Source: Candidatus Pacearchaeota archaeon
GTDB taxonomy: Archaea > Nanobdellota > Nanobdellia > Pacearchaeales > UBA284
NCBI GenBank assembly: GCA_026395795.1
Contig: JAPLYB010000032.1
Location: 1 to 39,476, forward strand
Direction: 5' to 3'
Length of the DNA stretch: 39,476 nt
Part shown: piece after piece, positions 7,658 through 16,085 of the stretch
Numbering within the stretch: position 1 is the first letter of the stretch
How the letters are laid out: every line of letters starts with the position of its first letter
Notes under the pieces: model-generated
What the model saw: the letters and a program-made list of their open reading frames with translations, nothing else
Database searches by the model: none
Told to the model about the DNA's origin: nothing
Program-made: the position numbers and the translations under genes

Positions 7658-9726
7658 ACAAAAATAAAAATAAAGTTATGCTTGCGAGCAAGGCAATTGC
7701 TGAAGCTGTGAGAATGTGCGAGCCTCAAGTGATTGCTGGATATCCAATCACGCCTCAAACACTGATTATTGAGGAACTTGCAAGATATTTCGCAGACGGC
7801 AGATTCAAATGTGATTTTATTGATGTTGAATCAGAACATTCTGCTATATCTGCGTGTATCGGAGCGCAGGCAGCAGGATCAAGAACTTTCACAGCAACAT
7901 CTTCTCAAGGACTTGCTTTAATGCATGAAATGCTATTTGTTACTTCTGGAATGAGGCTTCCGATTGTTATGGTTGTCGCTAATAGAGCCTTAAGTGCCCC
8001 AATTAATATTTGGTGTTTTACAAAAGAAACGGGTGTTTTAATGGCAAATTTAACTTATAAATTAATTTCAGACATAAAAATCGGAGAGGAGGTTGTAGGC
8101 AAAGACAAAAAAGGGAATTTAGTGTTTACCAAAGTGAAAAGAACATTTAAAAGAAAAACAAGTGATCTAGTAAAAATAAAAACAGATCAATTTGACTTGA
8201 TGTGTACACCGGAGCATAAGTTTTATTATCATTCAGCGCATTCCCATTGGACACAAGCTCAGAATCTAAAAAATAAAAAGATTCATTGGTTTGGTTATGG
8301 ATTTGATGTCAATGATGAATTCAAAAGAGGATGGCTAGCAGGAATGAGTGATGGCGATGGTTGTTTTTATCGACAAGGCAACGCATATCATTTCAGACTA
8401 AAAGTAAAAGACGAAGAGATAACTAAAAATTTTACTAAATGGGCTAATTACTTTGAATTTCCAGTAAGAGATGTTGATTATCTTAAAAAATATGAATATT
8501 ATATTTCTATTTTAACCTCTACTCCAAAAACACATCATTTTCAGGAATTTCTTAAAAGGGAAAGCGGACTAGACTATTCTAGAGGATATTTAGCAGGAAT
8601 TTTTGACGCCGAAGGAAGTGGACCTTCAAAAGTGAAACAAGCAGTAATATATAATAGTAATCTAAGAATCGTAAAAAAAGTTGAGCATTATCTCAATCAA
8701 CTGAAAATTAGCTATAAAGTTTACTCAGATACGAGAAGAGATAAAAATCACCATAATGATAATTATCACATTAAAATAAATAATGTTCCAGAATTTTTTG
8801 TGAGATGCCCCCCAATTCTGGAAAGGAAAAGAAAAAATTTGTTATGGATGACATTGAAATCAGTTAAATCGCGCATTAAAATTTTAGATGTTATTAATAT
8901 TAATAAATCAACAGAAGTTTATAATCTTGAGACTGAAACTAAAAACTATATTGCTAACGGTTTTTTAGTGCATAATTGCGATCACTCTGATTCTTTTGCA
9001 CAAAGAGACTCCGGATGGATTCAATTATACTGTGAAGATGCGCAGGAAGCGCATGATACTATTGTTCAAGCATATAAAATTGCTGAAGACAAGAATGTAA
9101 TGCTGCCAATCATGGTATGCATTGATGGATTTACATTAAGTCATGTCTCAGAACCAGTTGAAATGATGTCTGATATGGATGTTAAAAAGTTTCTGCCAAA
9201 ATATACCCCTTCTTACAGACTAAATCCAAAAAGTCCAATTACAATGGGATCAATTGCATATCCTAATACTTATACGAAGTTCAAAGAACAACAAAGAGAA
9301 GCTATGGAATCTGCTTTTGATGTGATAAGGAAGACAAATACTGAATTTTCACAGAAGTTTGGGAGAAAGTATGGAGATGGGTTAATTGAAAAGTACAATG
9401 TTGAGAAAGCAGATCATGTGATTATTGCTATCGGAAGTCAGTGTAGTACAATAAAATATACTCTAAATGAACTCGGAAACAAAAAGGTCGGATTAATCAG
9501 AATAAAATCATTTAGACCATTTCCTTCGCATGAGCTTCGAGATGCTTGCAAGAATGTTAAGAGAATTGATGTTATTGACAGAGCAATGTCTCTAGGAAAT
9601 CGTGCGCCTTTGTATCTTGAGATTGTATCTGCAATAAATGATCCTAAAATCAAAATGAATTCACATGTCTTGGGATTAGGCGGAGAAGACATCACTCCTG
9701 AGAGGATAAAAGAGGTGATAAAATGA
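7654..9726 (+). CDS. porA: Pyruvate:ferredoxin oxidoreductase, alpha subunit, interrupted by an intein
   Basis: 690 codons encoding a 369-residue alpha subunit plus a 321-residue intein at 121-441. Extein landmarks: G-Y-P-I-T-P-Q-T (29-36), F-I-D-V-E-S-E-H-S-A, T-S-S-Q-G-L-A-L-M and, across the splice junction, N-I-W / C-D-H-S-D, then R-D-S-G-W-I-Q-L-Y-C-E. The alpha subunit forms the thiamine-diphosphate active site with the beta subunit. The insertion splits one of the most conserved loops, so the protein should work only after splicing. The start overlaps the preceding stop (ATGA) and the end overlaps the nucleotidyltransferase start the same way. Confidence 0.93.
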   Translation: MNKNKNKVMLASKAIAEAVRMCEPQVIAGYPITPQTLIIEELARYFADGRFKCDFIDVESEHSAISACIGAQAAGSRTFTATSSQGLALMHEMLFVTSGMRLPIVMVVANRALSAPINIWCFTKETGVLMANLTYKLISDIKIGEEVVGKDKKGNLVFTKVKRTFKRKTSDLVKIKTDQFDLMCTPEHKFYYHSAHSHWTQAQNLKNKKIHWFGYGFDVNDEFKRGWLAGMSDGDGCFYRQGNAYHFRLKVKDEEITKNFTKWANYFEFPVRDVDYLKKYEYYISILTSTPKTHHFQEFLKRESGLDYSRGYLAGIFDAEGSGPSKVKQAVIYNSNLRIVKKVEHYLNQLKISYKVYSDTRRDKNHHNDNYHIKINNVPEFFVRCPPILERKRKNLLWMTLKSVKSRIKILDVININKSTEVYNLETETKNYIANGFLVHNCDHSDSFAQRDSGWIQLYCEDAQEAHDTIVQAYKIAEDKNVMLPIMVCIDGFTLSHVSEPVEMMSDMDVKKFLPKYTPSYRLNPKSPITMGSIAYPNTYTKFKEQQREAMESAFDVIRKTNTEFSQKFGRKYGDGLIEKYNVEKADHVIIAIGSQCSTIKYTLNELGNKKVGLIRIKSFRPFPSHELRDACKNVKRIDVIDRAMSLGNRAPLYLEIVSAINDPKIKMNSHVLGLGGEDITPERIKEVIK
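8014..8976 (+). mobile_element. Intein with LAGLIDADG homing endonuclease in PorA
   Basis: 321 residues. It begins with Cys (C-F-T-K-E-T-G-V), has a block-B T-P-E-H-K-F, two dodecapeptide LAGLIDADG motifs (G-W-L-A-G-M-S-D-G-D-G and G-Y-L-A-G-I-F-D-A-E-G), and ends with the splicing block N-G-F-L-V-H-N followed by Cys as the +1 extein residue. All residues needed for class 1 splicing are present (Cys1, block-B His, penultimate His, terminal Asn, Cys+1). Both endonuclease motifs keep an acidic residue (Asp in the first, Glu in the second), so the nuclease may be active. Removing it restores the usual N-I-W-C-D-H-S-D sequence exactly. Confidence 0.93.
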
Positions 9727-10193
9727 AGAAGGATGATAACAAAAAGAAAATTCATAAATTTAACAAAAAATCAGATTTTTTTGATTATATAAAAAATAAA
9801 TTTGATAAAGAAGATTTAATCTTAGTACATGGGTCTACAGCTCATGGAAGAATAAAGAACTATTCTGATTTTGATATGGAAATTCATGGAAAAAAAGTAA
9901 AAAAGCCATATTATGAACTAATTTTTATAAAAGAAAAGCCAGTTTTAGTATCAATCTACTTTAAAATGTATAACAAAGGAACAAAAACAAAACCACCAAA
10001 TGGTATCGGGATAATAAAAGGGATTTATACAGATAAAATAGATACACAACTTATCAGGATGTATCAAGAAGGACGGTATAATCAAAAAGAAAAATTGAAA
10101 CGAGAATGTCAGTTAATAGCAGATTTTTGTTTTAAGTATTTTAGGTCAAAAGATAGAAAATACTTGCAGTATATCCAAAAGAGGATAAAATAA
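9723..10193 (+). CDS. MNT-type nucleotidyltransferase-domain protein
   Basis: 156 residues. The signature G-S-T-A-H-G-R followed by S-D-F-D-M-E-I (Gly37-Ser38, Asp49, Asp51) is that of minimal nucleotidyltransferases, the fold found in MNT/HEPN toxin-antitoxin pairs and in antibiotic nucleotidyltransferases. The rest is short and rich in lysine, with a C-terminal helical part (QLIADFCFKYFRSK) that could be a fused partner-like helix. No separate HEPN gene is adjacent. It overlaps the porA stop by ATGA and precedes porB, an unexpected place for such a gene. Whether it acts on protein, RNA or a small molecule is unknown. Confidence 0.75.
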   Translation: MKKDDNKKKIHKFNKKSDFFDYIKNKFDKEDLILVHGSTAHGRIKNYSDFDMEIHGKKVKKPYYELIFIKEKPVLVSIYFKMYNKGTKTKPPNGIGIIKGIYTDKIDTQLIRMYQEGRYNQKEKLKRECQLIADFCFKYFRSKDRKYLQYIQKRIK

Positions 10194-10249
10194 AAGATAA
10201 GGAATAAATATTAATATCGATAAATAAAAAAAGAAATCATTAAAAATAA

Positions 10250-10257
10250 TTTATATT
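10250..10257 (+). promoter_or_regulatory. Promoter for porB
   Basis: TTTATATT about 24 bp before the porB ATG, in an A/T-only stretch. The spacing fits a leaderless transcript, so porB may have its own promoter as well as read-through from porA. Confidence 0.45.
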
Positions 10258-10276
10258 ATTATTAAAAAATAAAAAA

Positions 10277-11200
10277 ATGCCAAACCAAAATAATAAAGCA
10301 TGGGAAGGATTTCAGTCAGGACATAATGCCTGTGCTGGCTGCGGAGCAGCCATCGCTATGAGACATATCACTAAAGTGGTTGATGAATGTGTTGGCAAGA
10401 ACGCAATTTACACTATTGCAACAGGATGCATGGAAGTTATTTCCACTGCTTATCCATTAACTGCTTGGAATGTTCCCATGATTCATTCTGCATTTGAAAA
10501 TGCAGCCGCAACTGCTTCTGGGATTTCTGCATCATTAAAGATGCAGGGAAAAGGAAACGAGAGCATTGTTGTTGCAATTGCAGGGGATGGAGGAACTTTT
10601 GACATAGGATTGCAGGCATTAAGTGGAATGTTAGAGAGAAAGCATAAAGTGTTGTTTATATGTTATGATAACGAATCTTATCAAAATACCGGAAGGCAAC
10701 GTTCTAGTGCTACGCCATTACATGCTGAGACTTCTACAACCCCTATGGGATTGAAAATTCATGGAAAAGTTGAGGAAAAGAAGAATATGCCTTTTATCGT
10801 AGCAAGTCATGGAAATGTATATGTTGCAACTGCTTCAATAGGTTATTTAGAAGATTTCAAAGGAAAGATAAGAAAGGCAATAAAATTCATGCAAGAGAAT
10901 GATGCTCCAGCCTACATCCAAGTGTTATGCCCTTGTGTCCCTGGCTGGAAGATGGCAAGCAATATTACTATGGAACTTGCTAAAAAAGCAGTTGGTTGCA
11001 GGGTTTATCCTTTGTTTGAAATAGAAAAAGGAAAACTTTCATTGAATGATATTGCTAGTTCATCTTTGAAAGATTATCTGTCTCTACAAGGAAGATTTTC
11101 TGGTTTAAATGAAAAGGATATTGCAGAAATAGAAAAGCATATTAATGAGAATTATAAGAAATTAGAGGATATTTCAAAGTGTAAACATGGGATTTTCTAG
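10277..11200 (+). CDS. porB: Pyruvate:ferredoxin oxidoreductase, beta subunit
   Basis: 307 residues, typical length. It binds Mg-thiamine diphosphate through G-D-G-G-T at 103-107 and D-N-E-S-Y at 131-135, and holds a [4Fe-4S] cluster through Cys19, Cys22, Cys51 and a cysteine of the C-P-C pair at 218-220. H-N-A-C-A-G-C-G, A-T-G-C-M-E-V and Q-N-T-G-R-Q-R-S-S-A-T-P are family blocks. With the other three subunits it completes the enzyme. The 83-bp gap before it and its own TATA box separate it slightly from the run of overlapping upstream genes. Confidence 0.92.
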   Translation: MPNQNNKAWEGFQSGHNACAGCGAAIAMRHITKVVDECVGKNAIYTIATGCMEVISTAYPLTAWNVPMIHSAFENAAATASGISASLKMQGKGNESIVVAIAGDGGTFDIGLQALSGMLERKHKVLFICYDNESYQNTGRQRSSATPLHAETSTTPMGLKIHGKVEEKKNMPFIVASHGNVYVATASIGYLEDFKGKIRKAIKFMQENDAPAYIQVLCPCVPGWKMASNITMELAKKAVGCRVYPLFEIEKGKLSLNDIASSSLKDYLSLQGRFSGLNEKDIAEIEKHINENYKKLEDISKCKHGIF

Positions 11201-11307
11201 AAAAGTCTGATAAAATAAAAGAATTTAACCTAAAATTCGTCGATTGATATAATAAGACTGATAATTTCTCCGAATATAAAATTGAAAAATTATATTTTTA
11301 TTTTGCT

Positions 11308-11325
11308 ACGAAATATTTATAAAGT
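11308..11325 (+). promoter_or_regulatory. Promoter with an 18-bp sequence shared with the 12.1-kb gene
   Basis: ACGAAATATTTATAAAGT, a BRE/TATA combination, occurs here and again near 12065-12082 before the secreted protein gene. The TATA core predicts transcription from about 11345, giving a leader of roughly 115 nt before the ATG at 11462. Confidence 0.6.
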
Positions 11326-11339
11326 ACCATTATACTCTA

Positions 11340-11461
11340 AGATATAGTTTTAAAAATAATCGTTAAAACTATACTAATCAACTTCATGTTGATTAAGGCT
11401 GAATGAATAAGAGGGGATAATTCAGATATTAAACAGGGGATACAAGGATACGGGAAAGAAA
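11340..11461 (+). promoter_or_regulatory. Structured 5' leader of the winged-helix gene
   Basis: Two inverted repeats follow the predicted start site: ATAGTTTTAA with TTAAAACTAT (10 bp, 9-nt loop) and AATCAAC with GTTGATT (7 bp, 5-nt loop). They are followed by a purine-rich tail with three GGATA repeats just before the ATG. A leader this long and folded is exceptional in a window of mostly leaderless genes. It could be a regulatory leader or a separate small RNA. Confidence 0.45.
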
Positions 11462-11731
11462 ATGGTTAAGGACGCATTCAACACTTTTTTTAGGAAGAAG
11501 CCAGCATTAATATTGATGGCTTTAAGAAAAGGTGTTAGGGCAAGATATGGCAGTCTGCTTGCAAAAGAGGTGGACTGTACTTACAGCCATGCGGTGAAGA
11601 TTTTACAAAGCTTGGAAAAGTACAATCTTGTTGCTTTTGAGAAAAAAGGAAGAATTAAGTTGATCAAACTGACAACAAAAGGACAAGAGATAGCGGACTC
11701 AATGCAAAAAATCCGAGATATGATAAACTGA
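11462..11731 (+). CDS. Winged helix-turn-helix regulator
   Basis: 89 residues. Helix 1 (KPALILMALRKG), helix 2 (RYGSLLAKEVDCT), recognition helix (YSHAVKILQSLEKYNLV) and a wing (FEKKGRIKLIKLTTKG) make a MarR/ArsR-like winged helix close to minimal size. The last helix could dimerise. It stands alone with a long leader upstream and a hairpin-rich gap downstream. Regulatory target unknown; autoregulation is possible. Confidence 0.75.
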   Translation: MVKDAFNTFFRKKPALILMALRKGVRARYGSLLAKEVDCTYSHAVKILQSLEKYNLVAFEKKGRIKLIKLTTKGQEIADSMQKIRDMIN

Positions 11732-12110
11732 TTGTCAGTTTCTATTCGGTAATGCAATTTTAAACTCTAACAACTACTGGTTAAGAGTTTTTACTGTCAA
11801 TCTGCTGTAAAAAGGTTAATTCGTTTTGCTTACAGTTTACTGATGTATAATTAGTATAATCAATCATTTTGATATGTCAAGATTTGCATTTTATGTAAAC
11901 TCCTTACTTTAGTTCGTGAGAAAGAGAAAGCAAATCTTGAGCATGCTCAAGAACTATAATATGCTATACATTTCATTGTATAGTTCTTGACAGATTCATA
12001 AAACAATATCACACCTCATTGCTTCATCATTAATCACTTTACTATAAATTATAAAAAAATAAAAAACGAAATATTTATAAAGTGACTTAACTACAAAATT
12101 ACGACAAAAA
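11732..12110. other. 379-bp gene-free gap with four inverted repeats
   Basis: No gene seen. Inverted repeats, left to right: 11762-11771 with 11780-11790 (hairpin with one bulge, probable terminator of the winged-helix gene); 11805-11810 with 11830-11835; 11877-11887 with 11930-11940 (11 bp, perfect); 11947-11958 with 11979-11990 (12 bp, perfect). Arms 2 and 3 of the last two repeats can also pair, as an 18-bp perfect palindrome at 11935-11952. The promoter of the next gene, with its shared 18-bp sequence, is near 12065-12082. Confidence 0.6.
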
Positions 12111-13700
12111 ATGAACTCAAAAACAATTAGCATTTTTTCAGCGTTCATATTCTCATTCTTTATTCTTAGTTTAGCATGCGCTCAAGCAGACTTGTTAATA
12201 TCAGACAATTCTGGTCCATTGACCGTATATCAAAATGGGGATATTTCAGGATATTTAACTTTGTACAATAATGGGACCGGCTGGGTAAATAATACTATGA
12301 TAAGTGCATCAAACCTGCCTTCTAATACTCATATAAACTTCAATCAAAACAACATTAGCCTGGCTTCAGGTGCAAATTTAACAGTTGATTTTAATATTTC
12401 TGCGGACGATAGCGCGCAACTTGGAACAAAAACAGTAACAATAAATGCTGGTTCAACTTCTTTTTCATTTAACCTAACTGTTCAAGAAGCTTATTGTAGT
12501 AAGGGCATTAACAAAGACCACATCACACATTTTGATGTAGATGCAGATAATGACTTTTACGTGGGAGATACTATAAATATTGATATTGATCTTGAGACTA
12601 ATGATGATGTAGATATCATAGTCGAAGCTCAGCTCTGGGATGCTACAGATAATGAAGAAATAGATTCGAATGATACAGACATATCCTTAGATGATGAATC
12701 AGACACAGTTACTTTATTAATAAAAATTCCAACAGATATTAATGAAGATCATGATATTCAATTACGAGTTAAAGCATATGAATACGATAATGAAGATAAA
12801 GAATGCCGAGAATACATAGACAATCTAGACATCACAAGAGAATCACACAAACTTATAATCGATCAGATTAATCTTAATAATGAAAATATACAATGTGGCG
12901 GCGATCTTTCTGGTTATGTCAAGATTGTAAATGTTGGCAATCATAAAGAAAGTGATATAACAGTTACTGTTAAGAACACAGCCCTTAATTTAAGTCTAGT
13001 AAAAAACATCGACAGTCTGGACAAAACAGATACTGAGAAGGTTACATTTACCTTGACAGTTCCAACTACTGCAAAAGAAGGAGTGTACAACCTTGAAGTA
13101 TTAGTAGATTATAGTGAAGATACGATTAAGGATTATTCTTCAGATTTCACTGTTGCTGGAAATTGCGTTGTTCAAAAGCCAGATGTCGCTATTACTGTTT
13201 CTCAGCAAGGAACAGGAGAAGTAGGACAGAACGGTCTTTCAAAGATAACTGTTATAAACACGGGAACCACATCAACAACCTATAACATCAGCATTTCTGA
13301 TTATCAAAACTGGGCTGAGCTAGTTAATTTAGCTCCACAAACAGTTACACTTTCTCCTGGAGAAAAGGCAGATATTTATTTAACATTAAGGCCAAATTCA
13401 AATGCTGGTTCTGTCAATACATTCTATGTACAAGTTGTTTTTGGTGAAAACGTTAAAACAGGAATGGGAAGCATGCAAGTCAACAAGAAAGCATCAGCAG
13501 GAACATTTTTCAGTGATTTATGGAATGCTATTGTTAAGAATTTAGCACTTGCAATAATCAACTTAATCTTAATAATTGCAGTTATTATCCTTCTTATTGT
13601 AGCTTTGACTAGAAGATTAAGGAAGAAAGAAGAGTCAACTGAGATGAGATTGAAAGTCAAGACAAACGGAAACGGAAACGGCAAGAAAAAGAGAAAGTAA
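12111..13700 (+). CDS. Secreted COG1361/S-layer-like protein with C-terminal membrane anchor
   Basis: 529 residues. A signal peptide (1-25, ending A-C-A-Q-A) is followed by repeated beta-sandwich domains: about 27-128, an acidic Asp/Glu-rich domain at 130-245, about 250-350, and a CARDB/NPCBM-like domain at 355-455 (V-I-N-T-G-T-T-S-T-T-Y-N-I-S). One membrane helix (about 487-507) and a basic cytoplasmic tail finish it. Many N-x-S/T sequons suggest glycosylation. This layout is typical of archaeal cell-surface proteins with COG1361-type repeats. Role: envelope structure or adhesion; not more precise than that. Confidence 0.75.
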   Translation: MNSKTISIFSAFIFSFFILSLACAQADLLISDNSGPLTVYQNGDISGYLTLYNNGTGWVNNTMISASNLPSNTHINFNQNNISLASGANLTVDFNISADDSAQLGTKTVTINAGSTSFSFNLTVQEAYCSKGINKDHITHFDVDADNDFYVGDTINIDIDLETNDDVDIIVEAQLWDATDNEEIDSNDTDISLDDESDTVTLLIKIPTDINEDHDIQLRVKAYEYDNEDKECREYIDNLDITRESHKLIIDQINLNNENIQCGGDLSGYVKIVNVGNHKESDITVTVKNTALNLSLVKNIDSLDKTDTEKVTFTLTVPTTAKEGVYNLEVLVDYSEDTIKDYSSDFTVAGNCVVQKPDVAITVSQQGTGEVGQNGLSKITVINTGTTSTTYNISISDYQNWAELVNLAPQTVTLSPGEKADIYLTLRPNSNAGSVNTFYVQVVFGENVKTGMGSMQVNKKASAGTFFSDLWNAIVKNLALAIINLILIIAVIILLIVALTRRLRKKEESTEMRLKVKTNGNGNGKKKRK

Positions 13701-13701
13701 A

Positions 13702-14406
13702 ATGACAAGAAAAGCAAAGTCACAGGCTAAAGCTATTCAGCCCCAATATTCTCCTGGAAGACTTTTTGTTTTTGGTGGAGAATTAGATGGATTCTTGAGA
13801 GTTGTTGATTCAGACAAAGCTATTGAGTTTTGTACACCATGTTTCTACAATGCGGAAGGAACTCCTATTAAGGAGATAAGCACAAGTCCTAAGACTGGGG
13901 GAGATTATCCATTAGAAGTTTCTCAAGGAGTTTTGGATGACTTTAATGGTTATAAAGGAGAATTTTTAGAAAAGAAAAAAGTAAGAGAACCACTAAACAC
14001 CCAAAGATTTAGAAGCAGATTTGCTACAGGCCAGTATGTATTATTTAAAATGCTAAATCCAAGTCCAGCACATAATTTTTCAAGAGTGCCCGAAGAATCT
14101 TACGTTCTATGCTCAGTAGGAAGAGGGGGACAAATTCATTGGCCAAATCAAAGATATGGACCACTTGGAAGGTTTTCAGCAGTTTCATTAGAAGAAAGAA
14201 TCCAGAAAGTTTTAGAAAGATTAAAGGACCAGAAAGCAAAACCAAATAATCTTGATCTTACAGGAATTTCGCCAGAAGAGGCGTTAGTTATCTGGGCTTA
14301 TGAGCAAGGTTTAGATATGGCAAATAAAAGAGCAAGAATCGAGATGGAAAAAGATGCACAAGGAACTGACACAAGAGTCTCTCAGTTTTTCTATTGCAGG
14401 CCGTAA
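13702..14406 (+). CDS. Conserved-looking protein of unknown function
   Basis: 234 residues, no signal peptide or membrane segment, family not recognised. It starts 1 nt after the secreted protein's stop, so the two form an operon. Features: a basic N-terminus, a beta-rich first half (GRLFVFGGELDGFLRVVDSD), a C-x2-C pair near residue 50, a G-R-G-G-Q-I-H-W-P segment, and a helical C-terminal part (EERIQKVLERLKDQ; PEEALVIWAYEQGLDMA). It seems a soluble cytoplasmic protein. Confidence 0.55.
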   Translation: MTRKAKSQAKAIQPQYSPGRLFVFGGELDGFLRVVDSDKAIEFCTPCFYNAEGTPIKEISTSPKTGGDYPLEVSQGVLDDFNGYKGEFLEKKKVREPLNTQRFRSRFATGQYVLFKMLNPSPAHNFSRVPEESYVLCSVGRGGQIHWPNQRYGPLGRFSAVSLEERIQKVLERLKDQKAKPNNLDLTGISPEEALVIWAYEQGLDMANKRARIEMEKDAQGTDTRVSQFFYCRP

Positions 14407-14480
14407 AAAGGTTCTTTCAAAACCTTGAAAAAACAGGAATTTTTTTGAGGTCCTGAAAACTTCGTTTTCAAAACCTTTTT
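14405..14480 (+). terminator. Branched hairpin terminator before pheS
   Basis: An outer 9-bp repeat (AAAAAGGTT at 14405-14413 with AACCTTTTT at 14472-14480) encloses smaller hairpins, the clearest being TGAAAAC-TTC-GTTTTCA at 14454-14470. The right outer arm ends in T5 and merges with the TATA-like TTTTTAAAA (14478-14486) that sits about 23 bp before the pheS ATG, so terminator and next promoter overlap. Confidence 0.55.
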
Positions 14481-14504
14481 AAAATCCTTTCTGCTAGTGT
14501 TTAG

Positions 14505-16085
14505 ATGGAAAAAGAAATGATGAATCAAGGACATCCAGGACCATGGTCTGTGGATGATGTTCTAGAAACATTAAGTCCTATTGAAAGAAAAATCCTGCCA
14601 TCTTTGGGAGCAGGTTTAAAAGACTTAGGAGAGATTTCTCAGAAATCTGGAATAGAGGTTCCAAGTGTTCAAAGAGCGCTGCAGTTTCTTTCTAACAAAG
14701 GAGTTGTTGAATTAAAAACAAGTGTTAAAAAAGTTTTGGATTTGGATGCTAATGGTTTAGAATATAAAAGAAAGGGTTTGCCTGAAAGAAGATTGCTAGA
14801 TATTGTTATTGAGAAAAAACTCTCATTTGAAGAAGCTAAAAAAAACGCTGGATTGAGTGACAAAGAGTTTATGATTGCTCTAGGTGCATTAAAATCTAAA
14901 GCGCTAATTAAGGTTTTAGAAAACACAGTTGAGATGATTATTAGTAAAGAAGAAGCTATCAAGAAGTTTACAGAAGAAAAATTCTTAGAAGAACTTCCTC
15001 TTGAACTAGAATCCCTGTCTTACGAACAAGTAGAGCTATATAACAAGTTAAAATCAAGAAAAAACATTGTTTATGTTGAAGAACAAAAGACTTTTGGTTT
15101 TGAAATAACTGATCTTGGAAAAAAAGTGATAGATGGTCTTTTAGGAGGAGGAAACAAACAGGATTACATAGAACAACTAACACCAGAGATGATAAGAGAT
15201 GAGAAATGGAAGGGAAAGAAATTTAGGGTTTATGATCTGACTGCTAAGGGCCCTTACACGATTTCTGGAAAGAGGCAGCCTTATTCAAGCTTCTTGTACA
15301 AAATTAAACAAGAACTTGTTGCTCTTGGATTTGAAGAATCAGAAGGTCCAATTGTAGAAGAAAGTTTTTGGAATTGTGATGCTTTATTCATGCCGCAAGA
15401 CCATCCAGCCAGAGGGATACATGATCTGTACTTTGTCAAAGCTGGAAATTCTGAAGAAGGAGAGGTCCCTGAAAAAAAATTATTCTCAAGAATTAAAGGC
15501 ACTCATGAAAATGGATGGAAAACTGGTTCAGACGGATGGAGAATCAAGTTTAATGAGAAGGAATCAAGAAAATTGATACTAAGGTCACAGGGAACTCCTG
15601 TTTCAGCTAGGATATTATCTAAAAATCCAAAAGTCCCTGGAAAGTACTTTACAATTGCTCGTGTGTTCAGACCAGATATCATTGATTCTGGACACTTGCC
15701 TGAGTTTAATCAGATGGAAGGGATAATTATTGATAAAAATCTAAATTTTTCGCAGTTGCTTGGGATGTTGAAGCTTTTTGCTGAAAAAGTTGCTGGAATT
15801 AAAGAGATAAAGTTCTTGCCCGCATATTTCCCATTCACTGAACCATCTGTCGAACTTATCGGGTTTCATCCAGTTAAGAAAATCTGGATGGAACTTGGAG
15901 GAGCAGGCATATTCAGGCCAGAGGTTACTATTCCTTTGGGACTTGAAGAAAATACAAGGGTTCTTGCTTGGGGATTAGGAATTGATAGGCTATTCATGCT
16001 AAAGCAAGGAATGCAGGATATCAGAGACATATTCAGTCAAGACATCAATTTGTTGAGAACATCAAAGATAAATTTGAATGATTAA
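14505..16085 (+). CDS. pheS: Phenylalanine--tRNA ligase alpha subunit
   Basis: 526 residues, archaeal/eukaryotic type, with an N-terminal region of winged-helix DNA-binding-like domains (about 15-210) before the catalytic class II core. Core landmarks: D-H-P-A-R-G-I-H-D-L-Y-F (motif 2 region), G-T-P-V-S-A-R, R-P-D-I-I-D-S-G-H-L-P-E-F-N-Q-M-E-G and motif 3 G-L-G-I-D-R-L-F-M. The enzyme charges tRNA-Phe as an alpha2-beta2 tetramer with PheT, encoded just downstream. A leaderless promoter fits the start. An in-frame ATG at residue 5 is an alternative. Confidence 0.93.
   Translation: MEKEMMNQGHPGPWSVDDVLETLSPIERKILPSLGAGLKDLGEISQKSGIEVPSVQRALQFLSNKGVVELKTSVKKVLDLDANGLEYKRKGLPERRLLDIVIEKKLSFEEAKKNAGLSDKEFMIALGALKSKALIKVLENTVEMIISKEEAIKKFTEEKFLEELPLELESLSYEQVELYNKLKSRKNIVYVEEQKTFGFEITDLGKKVIDGLLGGGNKQDYIEQLTPEMIRDEKWKGKKFRVYDLTAKGPYTISGKRQPYSSFLYKIKQELVALGFEESEGPIVEESFWNCDALFMPQDHPARGIHDLYFVKAGNSEEGEVPEKKLFSRIKGTHENGWKTGSDGWRIKFNEKESRKLILRSQGTPVSARILSKNPKVPGKYFTIARVFRPDIIDSGHLPEFNQMEGIIIDKNLNFSQLLGMLKLFAEKVAGIKEIKFLPAYFPFTEPSVELIGFHPVKKIWMELGGAGIFRPEVTIPLGLEENTRVLAWGLGIDRLFMLKQGMQDIRDIFSQDINLLRTSKINLND

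Noticed and set aside
7654-9726. porA as two genes flanking an independent endonuclease gene
   Set aside because: The frame is continuous, with splicing residues at both ends, and removal restores the extein exactly, so it is an in-frame intein.
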